From NCBI GenBank assembly GCA_900312665.1, contig ONZQ02000006.1, forward strand, positions 453,981-517,980: 64,000 nucleotides of DNA. The letters run 5' to 3'. The DNA is from Cephalotrichum gorgonifer (lineage: Eukaryota > Ascomycota > Sordariomycetes > Microascales > Microascaceae). This document shows positions 35,270-47,000 of this stretch, one piece after another; within the stretch, counting starts at the first letter, position 1, and each line of letters starts with the position of its first letter. The notes under the pieces are model-generated. The model was not told the origin of the DNA, did no database searches, and saw only the letters and a program-made list of their open reading frames with translations. The translations under genes and the position numbers were made by a program.

Positions 35270-37574
35270 CTGGGGGGGACGACCTTGTGAGGCTATATCG
35301 ATGCGTACAAGTATGAATTAATGATAATGAGATCTCATGATAACACCAGTGTTTTCTTCTACTACGTGATGATTGTGGAGCCGACGCATAGGTATAAGGG
35401 CTCCCAAAAACGGGCTCGACGATGAGATAGACCCAATGGGTCGCTGAATTGATGAACGTGGGGTTTGCTGGCCTGGCCCACGATGCAGTCATCGTCACGG
35501 ATAGCTAGCTGGTGGATGCTTCCCTTCGTCGCGAAAGCACGTGATTCTCCATCCGTCCGCATGGCAATGCAGCACAGCCATGATTCACGCAGATGCAGCA
35601 AGGAAAGAAGGACAGTGCAGTGAGCTCCTGCCTCCGCACCTGGCCCCAGAATGGACGCCAAGTTGCCCATCATCGAATCCTTCCATTCAAGTGCTGACAA
35701 GGAGTTTCTCGAAAACTAGTACCTGTACCTGTAAGTATCCGAAATGGCTGGGCTGCCCGGTGAACTATTAATACAAGTACATGTGTACCTACTCATAATT
35801 AAAGAGGACGTTTTCCGGGTTCCAGCGGGGACAGCCATCCATGATGGAACCATTCAATGGGCAGACTCAAGGCGGGGTAATTCCGGGTGGGTACTCCGTC
35901 TTCCTTGTGGTGCACCTTGCGAGGCAAAACAGAGAAGCCCTTTTTTTGTGGAGACGGCAGAGAGAAACAAGTGGGTCTTTATCGATCCATGGTCAGCCGC
36001 ACTTGCAGTCAGTCCATTTTAGGCCCGCCTGGCGAGGGAAACTGTACTTTCCTGGTGTTGTGATGAGATGAGTTCCCTGTGCTCTACTTCAAGCTCGTAC
36101 TTGTACAAAGGAATTACAAATCCTGTGTATCGAAGTCGTACATGGGCGGTGAAAAAACACGGATAACACGATCCCTCCTCACCACATCTCCGTTCCCCAT
36201 CCCTCCCTGCAGGGCTGAGCGGCAAGTGCCACCAAAATCAACAATTGTACTTCGTTCAATCCTCCCCTTCGCTTCACGCGCGATGTTGGAAGAGAAAGAG
36301 GCAGACCCATAACTACATACGACGGGGCGTGATCGTGGTCGGCAGTGAGGCGGGACCGGATGGATTGATGAGGCCGGCCAATTTCCGAGTCAGAGAGCCT
36401 GGCGGTTAGTGCCAACCAGGCCTGCAGGGACTCTCCCAGAACATCGCTTGGCACCATAGAACCAGGGTCTCCAGCCCTTGTCAATATCAATATTGCCCGG
36501 ATCCCTGGGTTGGGTTTTGGTACTGACCCTCCAAAGAGGGAAGGCGGTCATGGCATTATACGAGGTTACGAAAACGTTCTCCCGAGGTGTCGCCTATTGC
36601 CCGGGAACGAGTAGTCCTCAGTAGTGTGGCTGGCCGCCCTACTTGGTACCTGGGTGAGTCCTACTTTACTCCTTACTTTTAGCAAGGGGAAGCGGAGGGA
36701 GGAGATCGGTTCTCGAAACAGGCGCGAGTTGAAATCCCGAGTACTCGTACTTGGACACGGATCATTACAGATCCTCGAATGAGGGCGACAAAGGAGTACG
36801 AGGAAGGAGCACGGAAGGGGAGGAAAGGAAAGCCACAGCGAAGAAGAGGAAGAAAGGAACGACCGAAAGAAACTTCCGCCGCCCAGGAAGCGACAATCAT
36901 GGAGATCGTCACATAATACTACATTAACCTTCCTGCCGGTCCACTTCTCCACCAGAGAACCCCTATTATTACCCAACAATACTTGTACTAGCACAGCCTT
37001 GTCGGGGCTGAACCCACCCACACCCGCTCTCTCGTTCTCGCCCGACTTGCGTTCCACTAGACAACGGCGAGTGACCTCCAGCGGGACGACTGAGCTTATG
37101 GCTCTGAGTCCTGAGGGATTGTAATAGCTGCAATACAAGCAGCAATAGCTCTTCAGGCAAAGCTGCAATGGGTGGGCATAAAAATCATAGCCCAATGAAA
37201 GCCCTGCGGGATGTTTTCTGCCGAGCTGACGGTGACCTCCTGCGCCCACCTCTTGGCACCCATGGCACCCATGTCACCCATGGCACCCGTCGGTGCTCCG
37301 CTCCACAGTCCTGCGGGAATAACGGGGCGCGGGCTCGTTCGTACTAATGCAGTATGGCTGGTCGCCGTGCCTGCCCGAATGACCGGGTATGGGCTCTCGG
37401 TCCCCTTCCTTTTCCCTTTCGTCCTGGCAGTGGTGCATGTAAACCTCCCTCTCACCTTCCCTCCCTACCCCGAGATACCGGACGACACGAGACCGACCGA
37501 TACCGCGTCGCTCCCCTCTGCTTGAAAGAATCGATCCCATCTTTCAACAGGATCTGGGCCTGCCACTCACAAAC
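35270..37574. other. Intergenic region of 2.3 kb
   Basis: TACTTG/GTACCTGTACCTG repeats occur near 35718-35735 and 36088-36100, with a purine-rich AAG/GGA tract at 36800-36880. The longest frame (minus, 36566-37249) is a shadow of that tract. No gene is supported. Confidence 0.5.
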
Positions 37575-39163
37575 ATGATTGCCCCGAGAGCGATCGCGCC
37601 CCTCGCCCTTTACCTGGGCGGGGCGGCGGCCAGCGAGGTCTTGGCCTCGACGGTCGCGAGGGAGACATTGGGGGACCTGATGAAGGCCGTTAACGCCGTC
37701 GCCCCAGCGCCGACGAACGCGCCGCCTCCTTCGGGGCTGCTGGCGAAGCGTGGCACTAATACGTGCGGCTTCATCGATGCAGATGCGGGTTAGTCGCTAG
37801 GAGTACAACTGAGTCGAGAGGAGACGCGCGCGAGTTCTTTTACTGACTTGTTGGACAGACGCCGGTGTCACCTGCAATGCCAGCCTCGGCGCCGAGTGTC
37901 TCTATGACCCCACGGCATCGGCGGTGGGCTGCTGCGCGACCACGAACTGTAACATCTGGACCGCCTGTATCGACAACACCGACTCGGCCAAAACGTCGAC
38001 GGCGGACATGGACAGGACCCGCTACTGGTAAGCGATCCGGATGACGACTTCACCTTTCCGCGGGCGCGGCCGTAACTTTTAACCTGCTGACGCTCAATTC
38101 TCTCACCATCCAGCTCCAACACCGCGTCGCCTTTGTGTGCCATCTACGCGTACCAGGACAGCAACTGGGATGGGTACACCATGCACCTGTGCGATTCCGT
38201 TAGGACGACGTACAGCTTCTTCTTCACTCCATCGGGCGGCCGCACCGACAGCGCGAGTACCTCCGAGTTCGTGCTCAACATCGATACCACCACATCGTCC
38301 TCTTCCACCAGGACGACTAGTAGTGGGTCGAGGACTACTACCTCGACCGGAAGCGACCGTAGTAATGATGGAGGGAACAACGATGACGAAGATAAGGGGG
38401 GTGCCCCAGTCGGTGCCATTGTTGGTGGTGTCATTGGAGGTGTCGGTATGTATCCCACCCCATGTCCACAGCGCCTGTTTTTCTTCTCCAGGCATATCAG
38501 GGAGTCGAGGGAGCAGATACTAACCGGTGTTCCTTAGCCCTCATTGCTATCATTGGTGTGGCCGCCTTCTTCCTCCTCCGCCGACGCAAGAACGCCGCGG
38601 CCGTGGCGCCCCAGCAGCCGCCCATGGCCCCCGCCCAGTACCCCAACCAGCCCCCGCCCGGGCCCCCCCAGTACGGCGCCCCGCCGCCCGGCAGCCAGCA
38701 GATGTACTCGGGCGTTCCTTCGACGTACGGACCGCCTCCTCCCCAGGGTAGCCCCGGCAACGAGCAGCAGCAGATGTACTCCGGCGTGCCCTCGATGTAC
38801 GGGCCGCCCCCCGGGATGGCCCCCCCCGGCCAGCAGCCCGGCTACTACGGCGCCGACGGCGGCATGGCCAAGGGGGCCATGAGCCCCATGACGCCCAACA
38901 CGCAGTTCTCCGACCCCTCGGCGTATAACCCCTCGAACGCGGGCACCACGCCTCTCGGCATGGTGTCGAACAGCACCAGCCCCCAGCCTGGCCAGGGCTA
39001 CGTCGCGCCGCCCCCCGCCGGGTTCGTCCCGGGCTACGTCCAGAATGGCCAGCCACAGCACCAGGCGTACGTCCCGCCGCCACAGCAGCAGCCCCACCAG
39101 CAGAACGCGCCGGTGGAGCTGTCTACACAGAAGCCCGATGGCCAACTGCAGGAGCTGGCGTGA
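37575..39163 (+). CDS. Single-pass cell-surface glycoprotein with Cys-rich ectodomain and Pro-rich tail
   Basis: Four exons: 37575-37788, 37859-38027, 38114-38445 and 38538-39163, giving 446 residues; introns are 70-92 nt. The N-terminal hydrophobic stretch looks like a signal peptide. The ectodomain has paired cysteines (NTCGFID, VTCNASLGAECLYD, VGCCATTNCNIWTACID, ASPLCAIYAY), followed by a Ser/Thr-rich stalk likely to be O-glycosylated. The transmembrane helix spans the last splice (GAIVGGVIGGVGALIAIIGV) and is closed by RRRK. The cytoplasmic tail is Pro/Gln/Gly-rich with two copies of a QQMYSGVPS.YGPP unit. This architecture is common to filamentous-fungal surface sensors or adhesive glycoproteins, but I know no assigned function for this family. 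Confidence 0.85.
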
Positions 39164-40150
39164 TGACGGTGTCGTCAGGAAGGTTGTGGCAAGGATGGCG
39201 GCTGATGGTTGGGATTGAATTCTTCTAAGAAGAAGGTGAAACCTCCGGGAAGTGAATAATGGGATATGCTTAGAGGTCATTTTTTTTGGTAACATGTTTG
39301 GGGGGAAATATATTGAGGGTCCTTTGGGACCGGGGACTGGCGTCCGTTCTTTTTTTTCTTCTTTCGATCGTCTTCTTCTTCCATGTTTATTTTTGAAGGC
39401 TTCGAACATTTTTTTAGCTCCAGGATGCATGCATATTAACATAATATAAACTAATCCTCGGATGTTTCTCGAGTCCACTCTATCTTGCGGCAGGTATGAG
39501 AATCGCGAGAGTGAGCAACTGCGCTCTCAATCCGGGTTCCACCTCTTGCGGTGATTTGGGAGAAGTGGATGTTCACCGTTGGCGTAACACGTAGGGCTGG
39601 GCTAGGAGGAAGCTTAATATGAGACGTCCATAGCAGGGATATAATATAGCCCAGGTGGAAAATGATGGGTCGCATTTTGTTTTATTAAACTTATTTCGCT
39701 CGTGCCACTCTGGGTGGGGGGGACGGAGTCTTGGGTGGGATTTGGTGGTATCAACGTAGCTGGGGTATAGGTAGTATCTGCCTACTCGGTGCCCTGGATA
39801 TTATATGCCCCCCCCCCCGCAGTAACTAGTACCTCAAATATAGGCTACGGCTCCTACTTCCAAGACTACAGGTGGCGCAGGCGACCGCTATGGGCAGCCA
39901 CCAAAGCTGTCTATGTGGGCAACAGCGTGGGCTCCGGGGTCCCGGCGCCGGGGTCCGGAGCCGCCGGGTGGGGCACTAGAGTCCGGTGTAAGTCCCCCAC
40001 GGCTCCGACCATCCAGATTCCCGGTCCGCCCGTTATCACTATGATAGGCACGCAGCCATCAGATCACCAGCTATGTCCAGTCCGCTCAAGGATCTATATT
40101 AATAGTTTCATATCTACATGCCAAATCCAAGCCCAGCTACCTTCCCCCCC
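39164..40150. other. Convergent intergenic region
   Basis: 1.0 kb between two 3' ends. It contains T-rich runs at 39280-39380 and a C10 tract near 39811. No gene seen. Confidence 0.5.
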
Positions 40151-41339
40151 TTACTCGTAGTACACCGTGTTAATGAGGGTGCCGATCTTCTCGACCTCGA
40201 CCCGCATGTCGTCGCCGTCCTTGAGCACGATCTTGGGGTTGCGCATGGCGCCGACGCCGGGCCCGGTGCCCGTCATGACGATGGTGCCGCGCTCCAGCGT
40301 CGTGCCCTGCGAGAGCCAGGACACGATGGTCGCGACGTCGAAGATGATCTCCCTGTTTGGTTGGGGCGGGGGGTTCACCCCTCTAGTTAGCCACTTGCTC
40401 GCAAGTCTCTCGGGTAGAACAGAGGTCTTTTTAGGGAAGGGGAAGAAGGGGAGGGGTGGGGGGTTTGTCTCTGAGGACTCACTTTGTGTTGGACTCCTGG
40501 ACGGTCTCGCCGTTTAGTATCGCCCTGATTCGCAGGTTGTGGGGGTCCGCGATGGCCGAGCTGGAGACTAGGACGGGCCCGATGGGGGCCGAGCCGTCGA
40601 AGCCTATGGATAGGTTAGTTTAGATAATTTGTGGTCGGATCGCAGAGGAAGACGAGGGTAGCCCCCCCGCCCTCCCCAACAAGGTTCACTCACCCTTGGA
40701 GTAGCACCACTGGCTGTTCTTAAACTGCTGCGCCCTCGCGCTGACGTCGTTGCTCGCCGTGTATCCGAGCACGTGCTCCAGCGCCTTCTCCTTGGGGATG
40801 TCCTTGCCGCTCTTGCCGATGACGAACGACAGCTCGGCCTCGTAGTCGCTCGTGCCGTCCTGGGCGATCTTGGGCACATTGATCTTGGCGGGGGCGGGCC
40901 CGTTGAGGGCGGTGCGGGGCTTGATGAAGAGGACAGGCTCCTCGGGGATGGGCATGTTCGCCTCGCGGGCGTGGTCCCTGTAGTTGAGGCCCATGCAGCG
41001 GATGATGGGGACGTCTTCGGTGGTGAGGGGGGAGAGGAGCTGTGGGTTGTTCCCCTACGTGTTAGCCTCGTTTGTGTCGCGACGGGAAGAGAAGGCGGGG
41101 GCGGTTTTTACCTGCGAGATGGTCAGGGACTTGTCGGTGACCACGCCGTCGAACACGCTGCCGGTGATCAGGTTCGCGCTGACGGTCTCGCCCTTCTCGA
41201 GCGCGAGGCCGACATCGGGGACCTTTGCCGCGTCGATCTGGCCGAGGTGAACCTGGCCGTCCTCCTTGGCGAGGAAGCGTACGAGGTGAGTCCAGTTTCG
41301 TGACATTGTCGCTCTGAGGGCCGCTCTAGCAGTGAACAT
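40151..41339 (-). CDS. Fumarylacetoacetate hydrolase (FAH) family protein
   Basis: Four exons: 41339-41112, 41054-40694, 40603-40483 and 40352-40151, giving 303 residues; introns run 57-130 nt. FAH-fold motifs are in order: IIRCMGLNYRDHA, EEPVLFIKP, the metal-binding DYEAELSFVIGK, HVLGYTASNDVSAR and VMTGTGPGVGAM. The size fits the short FAHD-type members (acylpyruvase, oxaloacetate decarboxylase or ureidoglycolate-lyase-like), not the longer tyrosine-pathway fumarylacetoacetase. The start at 41339 gives a short basic leader (MFTARAALRAT) that could target mitochondria. The internal Met at residue 12 (position 41306) aligns better with cytosolic relatives, so two products from two starts are possible. 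Confidence 0.9.
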
Positions 41340-43119
41340 GTAAGGGTAAAGGCGAGGTGAGGAGAGGGAATGGGAATCGGGATTGAGTCTGAAGTCCGAA
41401 AAAGGAGGGGTGTTGCTCTTCTTTTGATATCAGCGGTCCCGCAGTGAAGTGGATATGGGGGGGGGGGAGGAGCTATTACTTATCCGGCGGTGCTGGGGTG
41501 CGGGACGGATGGGTCTTGGGTTTGGGGCTTACCGAAAGCTGAGTGTACGAAATGAGAGGTATTAGTGAGAGGGGAGGGGGGGATGCGGGGCATGCGGGGC
41601 ATTCGGGGTCGGCACGGCAGTTTTTTTTTGCGGGGCGGGACTCGATGTCAGGCCTAGTTTGGGGATATCCGGTGTAAAAGTAGGGACCGAAAGTGGTCGG
41701 CACTTCGGAGTTGTGGAATGCCGAGTGGCGAGCTCCCTCTGGGACCCGGCAGTTTATTTATAAGTGTACCCCTGTTAAAGCCCCCCTTCCAAACCTGTGT
41801 CTTCTCCCCCTGCGTCGTCGCCAAATCCTTCGCTTGCGTGGGTGTCCTTTGCGGGGCGGCCCGCACGACTTACACCACGGTTTCCTTGGCACCCTTGAGG
41901 GGTGGTTTCCAGGCCGTACTCGGGCGGCAACGCCATTACAAGCGAGCCTCGTTTCTACTGCTGGTGGCAAGGGACTTTCCACTTCCCTTTCATCCGAGGC
42001 TAGGAGCATCGTGACTGTGGATATTGTATTATCCTCGAGGACACAAGCACCGCATGAGATTCGGCCGGTTGTCGTCGAGTCCGGACTTTCCCCTTGTAGC
42101 TCCGGCCGAGCTGCACCACTCAACGCGGGCGTTTGCTGGCCGTATAATGCCAAAAACTTATAAAAAAAACATCCGGCTAGTAGCCCAGGAAATCCTTATG
42201 AATCCTTTTGTAAGGAACTGTTGTGGACTTCTCGGTCCTCGGGCTGGGCCGGTTGGATGATATCATGACCTCCGTTCAGGAGCCACCTCTACGATCGTCA
42301 CAGCATACACCTTCCAATTCCTCTCCGCATGTGTTCCATACATCCATTACATAGAGTCGTAGACTAGCCAAACAGAGAGCCAGGAGGAAAGCGTAATACC
42401 TTGGAAAGTGCGATGTCCACTATCTTCGACCTAGCGAGCTTCCCCCGCCCTCGGAATGCTAGTTATCTCAAGCTATACGCACGGTTCTCTCCATCTTCAC
42501 ACACCCCCGCCACCTGGTGTTCTTCCTTCGGCGTCCTGAGTGGCCTCCCCGTCCGCTACAAGTATCAAGACGAGCCCAAGGAAAGGGTAGCAACTGTCCA
42601 AGGTCGTAGAAGTTATTCTCCGTATCGACCAATTCGTCACTCGTCCAGCCCGAAGTATGGACCCACCTCCTGAGGCGAAACATGAGCTTCTTTGTGTCCT
42701 AATGGGTATAAAAGCCACACAGGGATATCCTGCCAAGGCGCATCGCCGACGCAATCGGAATATGGGGGCCGTGGATGGAACTGGCTGGTGGCATTGAAAC
42801 CCGATTACTGACGCTTGTCGTCCGCAGTCACGTCATACAAGTGGACATGGCGGGCTGCGGTTCGACCCTCCTTACAATAATAGGTAATACCGGTCATAAT
42901 ATTCCCTAGAGTCCTACGGAGCACTTGTCCTTGGTGGTGGTGTTAATCTGCTTCCGTTTTTCTCTCTGGCTAATCTAGAGAGCATCCTCGGTTCGAGTGT
43001 CCATATGAGCTCTCACAGACCGATTCTTACAGCAGTACCTCTCTTGCAGGCACTCCTAATAAAAGAAAAGCAGGTTGCTGAGTAGGAATTACAGGAGGAA
43101 AATGTGTCGGGGAGATTAT
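41340..43119. other. Intergenic region upstream of the FAH-family gene
   Basis: About 1.8 kb with no supported gene. A G10 tract is at 41458-41468 and the 3' part (42150-43100) becomes AT-richer. The region upstream of 43120 may contain further unrecognisable remains of the transposase element. Confidence 0.45.
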
Positions 43120-43770
43120 CAGGTTGGCAAGTGAAGGTCCCAGTATCAGACTGTACACGAGCCAAAACTCCTTGGAAGATAACATTGTCCGAGATCACTT
43201 CCCAGATTCTGTTCACACCCGGAGAGATATCTACAACGCCAGAGCTCGAATTAGCAGAGAGGACCTGGGTGGATACATATACGGCTCTACGGCTGCGTCG
43301 ATTAAGCTATTCGACGACAAGGAGATCCTTACGTTGCCCAGTGGGCTAGGGACGAACCCGACCGCCTGGTGGGGTTGGTTTAGGCGTTCCCTTACCGTAT
43401 CCCAATGTGGAGGCGTTTCTCCAAGGTTGTGGATTTTGACAACGCATATAACACGAACCGCTTCAAGATGTCGCTCTTCCAGGTTAGAGGGAAAACCTGC
43501 TTAGGTACTATCTTGAACGCTGCATTCGGTTTTATCGACAATGAGAGACCTGAGGGGTTCCAGTTCCTTGTAAATGGCGTATGCACGCTCCTTGACCGAC
43601 AAAGCATCTGACACCCTTTACGCTGTTATTACCAACTTTGACGATTGGGTTTCCAGACGCTCTGTAGTAGCTTTGTATCCACTATGTTCAGCTCTAATAT
43701 AATCCTGCAATACAAGCGGAAGTGGGTGTATAACTACGAGGGGCGGCTGCGAAGAGAGCAGTTCAGGTGA
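43120..43770 (+). pseudogene. Relic of a Mutator-like (MULE/Hop-type) transposase
   Basis: Broken fragments in several frames line up in order with a fungal MULE transposase. The first is a block with TRRDIYNARARISREDLGGY (about 43230-43290). In another frame, MWRRFSKVVDFDNAYNTNRF, SLFQVRGKTCLGTILNAAFG and FIDNERPEGFQFL follow (43405-43575). Stops and frameshifts interrupt it, and a weaker continuation with a STMFSSNIIL-like segment appears near 43685-43770. In intact elements the middle block carries the first catalytic Asp of the DDE domain (the DFDNAY region here). The rest of the transposase and terminal inverted repeats were not found. The element is dead and old. Confidence 0.75.
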
Positions 43771-44012
43771 GTCCAGTCATACCCTTAACCAGCATGATTG
43801 AAAGGCCAGTACAAACACCTGGAAAACAAGAGGTGACAATCGCCCAAGACACTACATTTCGGCCGATAACCCATGATTACCACATCACCCCTACCTCCTT
43901 GCCTACATCGGCGTGGCATTATGACTGGGTCTAGGGCCCTATTTCCGCGATTTAAACCTGCCGACGATGCCTTGTCCCGTTACATCGACTCCTGGGTCGA
44001 CGACAAACAATC

Positions 44013-47000
44013 CTAGCCATCATCGGACACTTCCGGCTCTCGTCCGGGGATAACTCCATGCGGCGTGAATGTGTGACCCGGGTGCGTCTTCTCCGCGGTC
44101 CTATGCGCCGGCTCCTCGTCAGCGGTTCTCATTCCGGGTTCCCTCGAGGGAGAAAGCAGGCAGGGGAAGAATTACATACCAGTAGCATTTGAAGCAGAAA
44201 TCAAAGTCCTGGCACTCGTTACAGTTCCACTGCGCCCCGAAGAAGTCCTAAAAAAAGACGCCAAGTCAGTCGTCGTATTTCTAGGCAAGGTTCGAGGATG
44301 TGTGTGATGCCACGACTCACGTAGAATAGGCATCCGTCGCAGATTATGTATCTCTCAGTTCCGACCTTCCAGTTCTTCCGTGGTGGCGGCTGCGCCCGTT
44401 TCTCAAGTTCTTCCCAGATGTACGACCGGACGGCCTCCGCGCCGTGGAATGCAGCAATGTTCTCCGGTGTCCAGCGGTCTCGAGACGCTCTCCCAACGTC
44501 GGCCCCGGCTTCCACTAGCTTCTCGATGATCTCAAGATTGTCCTCGCTCCTGCAGGCCCAGTGCAGTGCCGTCCAACCGTCAACGTCGGGGAGATCTACT
44601 TGGTCTGAGCCACGCTGGAGAAGTCTAGACACTACTTCCGAGTCTCCACTCATGGCGGCGTGATGCAGCAGTGTGCGGCCCTGCTCATCTGCGACATCTG
44701 GGTCGCCCTCGTGATCCTGGAGGAACATTTCGAGCAGCCACCAGACGCCACGTCGCGCGGCCAAGTGCAGCACCGTGCGGCCCTGTGCGTCTCTGTCGTT
44801 GACCTTGGCCCCGGCGTCTATGAGCTTGTCGACAAGGTCGTAGGTTTCCGAGTATAGCGCTGCGCCCAACGCATTGGGGAAGACCCCGCCATTCAGCGAC
44901 GCGTCGGCTTCTCGGTCGAGGAGATATAAAACCACGTCGTCATATCCCGTGAAAGCGGCCGCGGTTAGGGCCGTGTTGAACTGGCCCCCTAGCGAGTTTA
45001 CCTTGGCACCCAGGCGTACCAGCTGCTCCACAAGGACCTTCTTTCCCTTTCTGGCGGCCTCATGCAGAGCAGTAGGCTGACCAGCTCCGCCACCGGCGTT
45101 GACGTCGGCGCGGTTGGGTATATCGCGGTTAAGCAGCACCTCTATCATCCTTTTGCTGCCTTTGGACACGGCGAGGAGCAGAACCGTCTTTCCCTCTTCA
45201 TCCTGCACGTCCGTCTGGGCCCCCATTTCTAGGAGCCTTTCCACGACCTGCATCTGGTCGTTCTTGACTGCCGACAATAGAGGTGTGTTCTTTCTGTTGT
45301 TTGTGCTACGTCGGTTATTGACGTCCAAGTCGTCCCACAAATCGGCATGGGCCTCAGGATAGAAGTCGTCCAGGAGAATTTCCGCAAACTCTTCTCTTCC
45401 GTTAATGATAGCCGAATGTAGCGCCGAGAGACCGTCGTTGTCCTTGTAGCCCAAAAGGTCGGCATTCCTCCTCAGGATTTTTCGCCCCATGTTGACACGG
45501 CCGTGGCGGGCGGCATGATGTAACACGGTTCTTCCGTTTGTGTCCTGGATATGGGTATCAGCTTTAGCTGCCATCAAGATGTCAAATGCCTCCTCGTTGC
45601 CGGCACTGACAGTCATCATCAGTGCTGTAGTGTTATCCTCGTCCTCTACATTGATATCGATATTGTGATCCAGCAGCCATTCTAATGACCTAGGACTCCC
45701 ATTGGCGAAGTGGAGGGGAACACGCCCGTCGTCGGTTCTGGCTTCCAGGCAGTGCTGATGGTGATGATAAAGTACCTGGAGGAACTCGATGTTCCCCCTT
45801 CGTGCCGCCAAGTGCACGGGCTGCCATCCATCGACTTCAGTTTCCGTGCCGTCGACATTTCCGTTTATCAGGAGCTCAGCGATCCTCCCGGACACGCCAG
45901 GGTAATCTGCTGCGTAATGTAGTGCATTCCATCCCCATCTACCCTTGATTGTAGGGTCTGCTCTGTTCTCCAATAGTGCTTGGACAACATGAAACTTGTT
46001 CCTGGCAGCAGCTTGATGGAGAGGAGGAGTGCGTCCTATACAAGCGTCTGGATCGACTCCGCGCTCTACCATCAACTCGACTACCCTGCCGTAGCTTCTT
46101 AAGTTGTCTTCTGCCTGTGCAACTTCTGCAATTATTGTCTCTCGGTCGAGAACCTCTCGCACTGCAATGGCCCCAAAGTCAAGCAGGGTTTCCAAGGTCT
46201 CCAGCTTTCCGGCAACAGCCGCCAGCTCCAGCGGTGTCCTCTCGTCATCGCCTTCTGCCTCCGCATCGGCTCCATGCTCTAGGAGCAGACGCAGAACATC
46301 CTGCTGTCCACCTTTTGCGGCATAATGAAGGGCCGTGTAGTTTTTCTCGTCTCGGAAGCCCTTCAAGCTGACATCCCCAGCCGACAGAAGGTACTCAACG
46401 AGATCTGCAAGTCCGCATTCTGCAGCACGAAGGAACACACGGTCAATATATTTCAACGCGCGCATCGGTCCTATTTTATCGATCACCAACCAAGAAAGAC
46501 CCGGCTCACTCTCGTGGATCGCGTGGTCGAGAACCGAGTGGGATTCGAGATCTGTAAGCTCGGGGCTCGCGCCCCGTTCTAGGAGGATCTGCGCCGTTCT
46601 GGTGTGCATTCCCCTGCAGGCGGCCATGAGAGGAGTTCTCCCACACGAGTCTGCGGCGTCAACGAAGGGCTGCTCCGCTCCGATGTTGTGCTTTTCCGTG
46701 AAGTCCAGAAGAGCCTTGCAAATCGATTCGTGACCACGTTGTGCGGCCAGATATAGCGACGTGCAGTCCGTCCGGCTTCTGGCCGTTACACAGGCATTTT
46801 CTTCTAGTAGAATTTCTACCGTGGCTAAGTGGCCGTTGGCTGCCGCGAGGAGTAACGGCGCGTCTTTTTCGGTTCCCGCTTCGGAGTTGACGTCTGCCCG
46901 GGCCTCGCGCAGTAGGAAGCGGGCCATGGCAAAATGACCGCTCTCTGCTGCGTATTGTAGGGGGGTAACGCCCTCCGGAGCTGCGTTAACGCTGCTGGGG

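Noticed and set aside
36566..37249. 227-codon minus-strand frame in the intergenic region before the surface glycoprotein gene
   Set aside because: It follows a purine-rich tract (Ser/Phe/Leu runs), has no motif or splice partner, and its codon use does not resemble the neighbouring genes.
42840..42870. T-loop-like GGTTCGACCC, checked as a possible tRNA
   Set aside because: No pairing T-stem, acceptor stem or anticodon arm could be built around it.
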